Position numbers and translations under genes: made by a program. A DNA stretch of 7,999 bases, from positions 1 to 7,999 of the forward strand of contig CAZOJX010000086.1 of the NCBI GenBank assembly GCA_964580255.1. Direction: 5' to 3'. This stretch comes from HGM12587 sp964580255 (GTDB taxonomy: Bacteria; Bacillota; Clostridia; Lachnospirales; Lachnospiraceae). This document shows, piece after piece, positions 6,145 through 7,999 of the stretch; within the stretch, counting starts at the first letter, position 1, and the number at the start of each line of letters is the position of its first letter. Under the pieces are notes generated by a model. The model made no database searches, was not told where the DNA came from, and saw nothing but the letters and a program-made list of their open reading frames with translations.

Positions 6145-6951
6145 ATGGGGAAACCGGAAAAAAGTCAGCTGTTGATCGCAGGATTGTGCGTGATCTTATT
6201 TTGTTTATTATTTTTTGACGAGAAAAAAGACCGTTCGTATCTAGGTGTATTTTCAGAAAAAGAGACAGAAGCCTCTGTATCCAGTCTGATCGCACCGGAT
6301 CGGACGGTCTTTCCTTTAAAAGAGGGACAGAGGGTCTGTTATCTGACCTTTGATGACGGTCCCAGTGAAAACACTGAAGAAATCCTGGATATTCTTAAAG
6401 TCCATGGAATCAAGGCGACATTCTTTGTCATTGGAGAAGAAATGACGGAGGAACGAAAAGAAACGGTACAGCGGATCATTGCGGAAGGGCACGCCATCGG
6501 AATGCATGCCAATGTTCACGAATATGAAAAACTGTATGCAGGTCTGGAAGCCTTTTTGGAAGATTATGCAGTTCTGCACGAAAAATTGGAACAGGAATAT
6601 GGTGTGGAGACCGCATTGTTTCGCATGCCGGGCGGAAGTGTCTGTTCCTGCCTTCGTGGAAATGGAAAAACTTACATTCAGGAAATGGAGAAACGAGGAT
6701 TTTGCTGTTTTGACTGGAATGTCAGCGGAGAGGATTCGGTAGGAAATCCCACAGTAGCCTCAATCCGGGAAAATGTCCTGAGCAAAGGACTGGACTGCCG
6801 CAGAGCCATCGTATTGCTTCATGATTCCCGGGCAGCGAAAAAGACGGTAGAAGCACTTCCGGAGATCATAGAAGCCTTTGAAAAGGAAGGGTTTTCCTTT
6901 GATTCTCTGGAACATGCAGAAAGCTATGTGTTTCCAAAAAGCAGAATATAA
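6145..6951 (+). CDS. Membrane-anchored polysaccharide deacetylase (NodB fold, CE4 family)
   Basis: This 268-residue protein has one N-terminal hydrophobic segment (about 8-24, LLIAGLCVILFCLLFF), probably an uncleaved signal anchor that places the enzyme on the outer face of the membrane. The NodB domain spans about 64-255 with all five motifs. These are TFDDGP (68-73, D70 base and D71 metal ligand), the His box HANVH (H121/H125), RMPGGS (160-165), DWNVSGED (190-197) and IVLLHD with H226. The metal triad is D71/H121/H125. Family members remove N-acetyl groups from peptidoglycan or other amino sugars; the actual substrate is unknown. Two details are uncommon: Ala follows the first His where Ser/Thr is usual, and the ectodomain has six cysteines (65, 167, 169, 187, 188, 218). 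The gene lies 33 bp after the antiporter with only a modest AAAGG site (6134-6138) and no clear promoter, so it may be read from the antiporter promoter. Confidence 0.9.
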   Translation: MGKPEKSQLLIAGLCVILFCLLFFDEKKDRSYLGVFSEKETEASVSSLIAPDRTVFPLKEGQRVCYLTFDDGPSENTEEILDILKVHGIKATFFVIGEEMTEERKETVQRIIAEGHAIGMHANVHEYEKLYAGLEAFLEDYAVLHEKLEQEYGVETALFRMPGGSVCSCLRGNGKTYIQEMEKRGFCCFDWNVSGEDSVGNPTVASIRENVLSKGLDCRRAIVLLHDSRAAKKTVEALPEIIEAFEKEGFSFDSLEHAESYVFPKSRI

Positions 6952-6953
6952 AA

Positions 6954-6981
6954 AGGCATGTGGGCGTTTGCTCACATGCCT
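6954..6981 (-). terminator. Intrinsic terminator of folT
   Basis: AGGCATGTG (6954-6962) pairs with CACATGCCT (6973-6981), and the stem extends inward through a G-T wobble and two G-C pairs to a GTTT loop (6966-6969), 12 bp in all. Read on the - strand, the stem is followed by TTTTTATATT (down to about 6945), a classic U-tract just past the folT stop. On the + strand no U-run follows, so its effect on the convergent deacetylase transcript is probably weak. Confidence 0.88.
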
Positions 6982-6991
6982 GAATTGGTAT

Positions 6992-7582
6992 TTATGACTT
7001 TCTTTTGTGTCCAAGCGGCTGACGGAGTAAAGAAATAAGTCCGCCTTTTTCGAGGGCTTTGTAGACTGCAACGATCACCAGTGCCTCAAAGACCGGCATA
7101 ACAAGATTTTTGGACAATCTGGATGGAAACCATGTAATGATCCATGCGGTGAGAGAATTTTTTCCATACATCAATGCAAGCCAGAAGGTTCCCAAAACTG
7201 CATTGATGATCACATCGTTGACCAGACATACGAGAAAGACTCTCGGAATCGTGATCTTTTTCTTGTACAGAAAAGTTCCCATAAAGATACCGGAAAGTAC
7301 CGCATTGAAGGTAAGACCGATACAGAGCGGTCCTCTTGGGTTGATCACAAAATTTAAAAGATCCATGGCTCCGCCAAAGATGGCTCCGGCAGCAGGACCA
7401 AAAAGACAGGATGCCATAATGTTACATAAAGGATCCAGCGTCAGCTGCAGTCCAAAATCAAATTGGCTTGAGATCATGTAAAAGACGATGGAAAGGGCAC
7501 CCAGCATACCAAGAACACATAAGGTTTTGGTGCTTTTGAACTCCCGAAAGGAATCCTGAAACATTTGGTTGATTTTTTGCAT
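6992..7582 (-). CDS. folT: Folate-specific ECF transporter S component FolT
   Basis: This 196-residue membrane protein has about six hydrophobic helices, the normal size of an ECF S component. It binds folate and needs the shared energising module (EcfT and two EcfA ATPases), which is not in this window, as is usual for group II ECF systems. Helix 1 has a small-xxx-small motif (GMLGA, 25-29) of the kind that contacts EcfT. Family features of the folate type are FGPAAGAIFGGAMDLLNFV (61-79), the NPRGP turn, LTFNAVLSGIFMG (90-102), NAVLGTFWLALMYG (127-140) and PSRLSKNLVMPVFEAL (153-168). The start ATG (7582-7580) follows GGAGGTG (7597-7591) at 8 bases. A THF riboswitch in its leader independently supports folate as the substrate. 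The gene is convergent with the deacetylase and divergent from folC. Confidence 0.92.
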   Translation of the reverse strand: MQKINQMFQDSFREFKSTKTLCVLGMLGALSIVFYMISSQFDFGLQLTLDPLCNIMASCLFGPAAGAIFGGAMDLLNFVINPRGPLCIGLTFNAVLSGIFMGTFLYKKKITIPRVFLVCLVNDVIINAVLGTFWLALMYGKNSLTAWIITWFPSRLSKNLVMPVFEALVIVAVYKALEKGGLISLLRQPLGHKRKS

Positions 7583-7641
7583 AAAAAATACACCTCCATA
7601 TTTATGCAGTGATTAGAGAATATTACCTAATAATAATGCCC

Positions 7642-7687
7642 ACACAGAAAATCCTGTGCTTCACCACAATATGAGATGTACTCATCT
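7642..7687 (-). other. folT leader hairpins between aptamer and start (possible expression platform)
   Basis: Read on the - strand, two short hairpins follow the aptamer: AGATG-AGTA-CATCT (7687-7674), and GCACAG/CTGTGT around a GATTTT loop (7659-7642). The second is not followed by a true U-run (the next bases are GGGCATTATTATT), so it is not a convincing terminator. The 3' arm of the second hairpin with the next bases (GTGTGGG, 7645-7639) can instead pair over 7 bp with CCCGCAC (7704-7698) inside the aptamer. The region 7641-7583 then leads to the ribosome binding site. The function of these structures is inferred. Confidence 0.4.
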
Positions 7688-7689
7688 GC

Positions 7690-7789
7690 AGCAACGGGTG
7701 CGGGATCATATCGTAAGAATTTTGATTCTTTTCGTTTCGGGGCAACTCCCCAGCCGCCGAACACTTGACGCATGAATCCCTACTTCGCT
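7690..7789 (-). promoter_or_regulatory. Tetrahydrofolate riboswitch (THF-I, folT motif)
   Basis: The - strand RNA folds into the THF-I aptamer layout. P1 is AGCGA (7789-7785) with UUGCU (7694-7690). P2 is GGGAUUCAU (7780-7772) with AUGAUCCC (7709-7702), one bulged U. P3 is UUCGG-C-GGC (7761-7753) with GCC-CCGAA (7743-7736). P4 is AAGAAU (7730-7725) with AUUCUU (7720-7715). The conserved joining sequence GCGUCAAGUGU (7771-7761) closely matches the GCGUUAAGUGU I recall from the class, and AACGAA after P3 and GCACCCG before the P1 3' strand also fit the motif. It binds reduced folates and normally lowers expression of the downstream folate gene. Placement directly upstream of folT is a classic context for this class. 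I matched it to memory of the consensus, not by a covariance search. Confidence 0.87.
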
Positions 7790-7875
7790 TATTATTAAAT
7801 TATGCTCATTATAGCACAAAAAAACCAGATGACAAGTAGTTTGGGAGAAATCTTTACAAAAAAGAGGGATTCATG
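7771..7875. repeat. 11-bp inverted repeat across the folT/folC divergent region
   Basis: CATGAATCCCT (7771-7781) and AGGGATTCATG (7865-7875) are perfect reverse complements 83 bp apart. The first copy is the P2 5' strand of the folT riboswitch. The second fills the end of the folC promoter spacer and abuts its -10 hexamer. A shared operator or a leftover of duplication are possible; chance is also possible. Confidence 0.5.
7808..7835 (-). promoter_or_regulatory. Sigma-A type promoter of folT
   Basis: On the - strand TTGTCA (7835-7830) and TATAAT (7813-7808) are 16 bases apart, matching the consensus at five of six and six of six positions. Transcription would start near 7801, a few bases before the aptamer P1 strand at 7789, which is where a riboswitch promoter should be. 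Confidence 0.78.
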
Positions 7876-7881
7876 TAAGAT
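7853..7881 (+). promoter_or_regulatory. Sigma-A type promoter of folC
   Basis: TTTACA (7853-7858) and TAAGAT (7876-7881) are separated by 17 bases. The predicted start is near 7888, giving a leader of about 48 bases. Its -35 lies 17 bp from the divergent folT -35, so the two promoters are back to back and could share a regulator. Between here and the folC start I see no further structured element. Confidence 0.6.
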
Positions 7882-7935
7882 AACTTTTAGAAAATATTGT
7901 TTTGCAGATTCATTCAAATGACAGAGGTGACAGAA

Positions 7936-7999
7936 TTGGATTATAGAGAGATTGTAAATTATATAGAAGAAATTCCAAAATTCACTGTAAAAAATCCAC
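7936..7999 (+). CDS. folC: Folylpolyglutamate synthase / dihydrofolate synthase FolC (N-terminal fragment)
   Basis: Only the first 21 codons are present before the window ends: (M)DYREIVNYIEEIPKFTVKNP. The pattern xYxExxxYIxxIPKFxxKN is the usual N-terminus of FolC in Clostridia. The enzyme adds glutamate to dihydropteroate and to reduced folates in the cytoplasm, which makes folate coenzymes and traps them in the cell. I chose TTG 7936 because GAGGTGA (7924-7930) matches the 16S anti-Shine-Dalgarno over seven bases at ideal distance, and the protein then begins at the conserved part. An in-frame ATG at 7918 (adding MTEVTE) and a GTG at 7927 are alternatives, but neither has a good ribosome binding site. 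The nucleotide-binding and ligase domains lie beyond the window, so the name rests on the short N-terminus and on folT context. Confidence 0.72.
   Translation, partial: MDYREIVNYIEEIPKFTVKNP

Noticed and set aside
6181..6192. Lipobox in the deacetylase signal segment (AGLC, residues 12-15).
   Set aside because: Leucine precedes the cysteine where Gly/Ala/Ser is needed, and the hydrophobic stretch continues past it; a plain membrane anchor fits better.
7642..7659. Hairpin GCACAG/CTGTGT in the folT leader as an intrinsic terminator.
   Set aside because: It has only five Watson-Crick pairs and is followed by GGGCATTATTATT rather than a run of U.
7865..7935. A second or relic THF riboswitch in front of folC, suggested by AGGGATTCATG.
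   Set aside because: The match stops after the P2 strand. The conserved GCGUNAAGUGU joining sequence and the P3/P4 stems are missing, and the copy lies upstream of the predicted folC transcript start.

Overview
The window looks like chromosomal DNA of a Gram-positive, low-to-mid GC Firmicute, most likely a Clostridia/Lachnospiraceae-type gut anaerobe. This rests on the AGGAGG-type ribosome binding sites, the AT-rich intergenic spacers with sigma-A style promoters, and the folate-family ECF S component preceded by a tetrahydrofolate (THF) riboswitch. The genus is an inference and was not checked by search.

Region 1 (1-4661, + strand) is a phosphate block. In order it holds the last 58 codons of pstB (ATPase of the Pst phosphate ABC importer), phoU, a Na+/Pi cotransporter with its own C-terminal PhoU domain, an OmpR/PhoB-type response regulator and a short membrane histidine kinase. 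PstB and PhoU belong to the ATP-driven uptake system and its signalling, while the cotransporter offers a Na+-driven route. The two-component pair is the probable Pho regulator. A 120-bp spacer before the cotransporter carries a TTTACA-N5-TTTACA direct repeat that resembles a PhoP box, and a bulged hairpin.

Region 2 (4662-6981, + strand) starts with a near-consensus promoter (TTGAAT-N17-TATAAT) driving a CPA-type monovalent cation:proton antiporter. A membrane-anchored NodB-fold polysaccharide deacetylase follows 33 bp later. An intrinsic terminator lies just after the deacetylase but is oriented for the opposite strand.

Region 3 (6982-7999) is a divergent folate unit. On the - strand is folT, the substrate-binding S component of an ECF folate transporter, with a promoter, a roughly 220-nt leader and a THF-I riboswitch aptamer of about 100 nt. 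On the + strand is the start of folC (folylpolyglutamate/dihydrofolate synthase), with its own promoter and probably a TTG start. FolT imports folates and FolC traps them as polyglutamates, so the arrangement makes functional sense.

I found no mobile elements, CRISPR arrays, tRNAs or rRNAs, and no clearly undescribed system. The best leads are the possible alternative pairings in the folT leader, the 11-bp inverted repeat shared by the riboswitch P2 strand and the folC promoter spacer, the PAS-less PhoR-like kinase beside two PhoU modules, and the candidate PhoP box in front of the Na+/Pi transporter.
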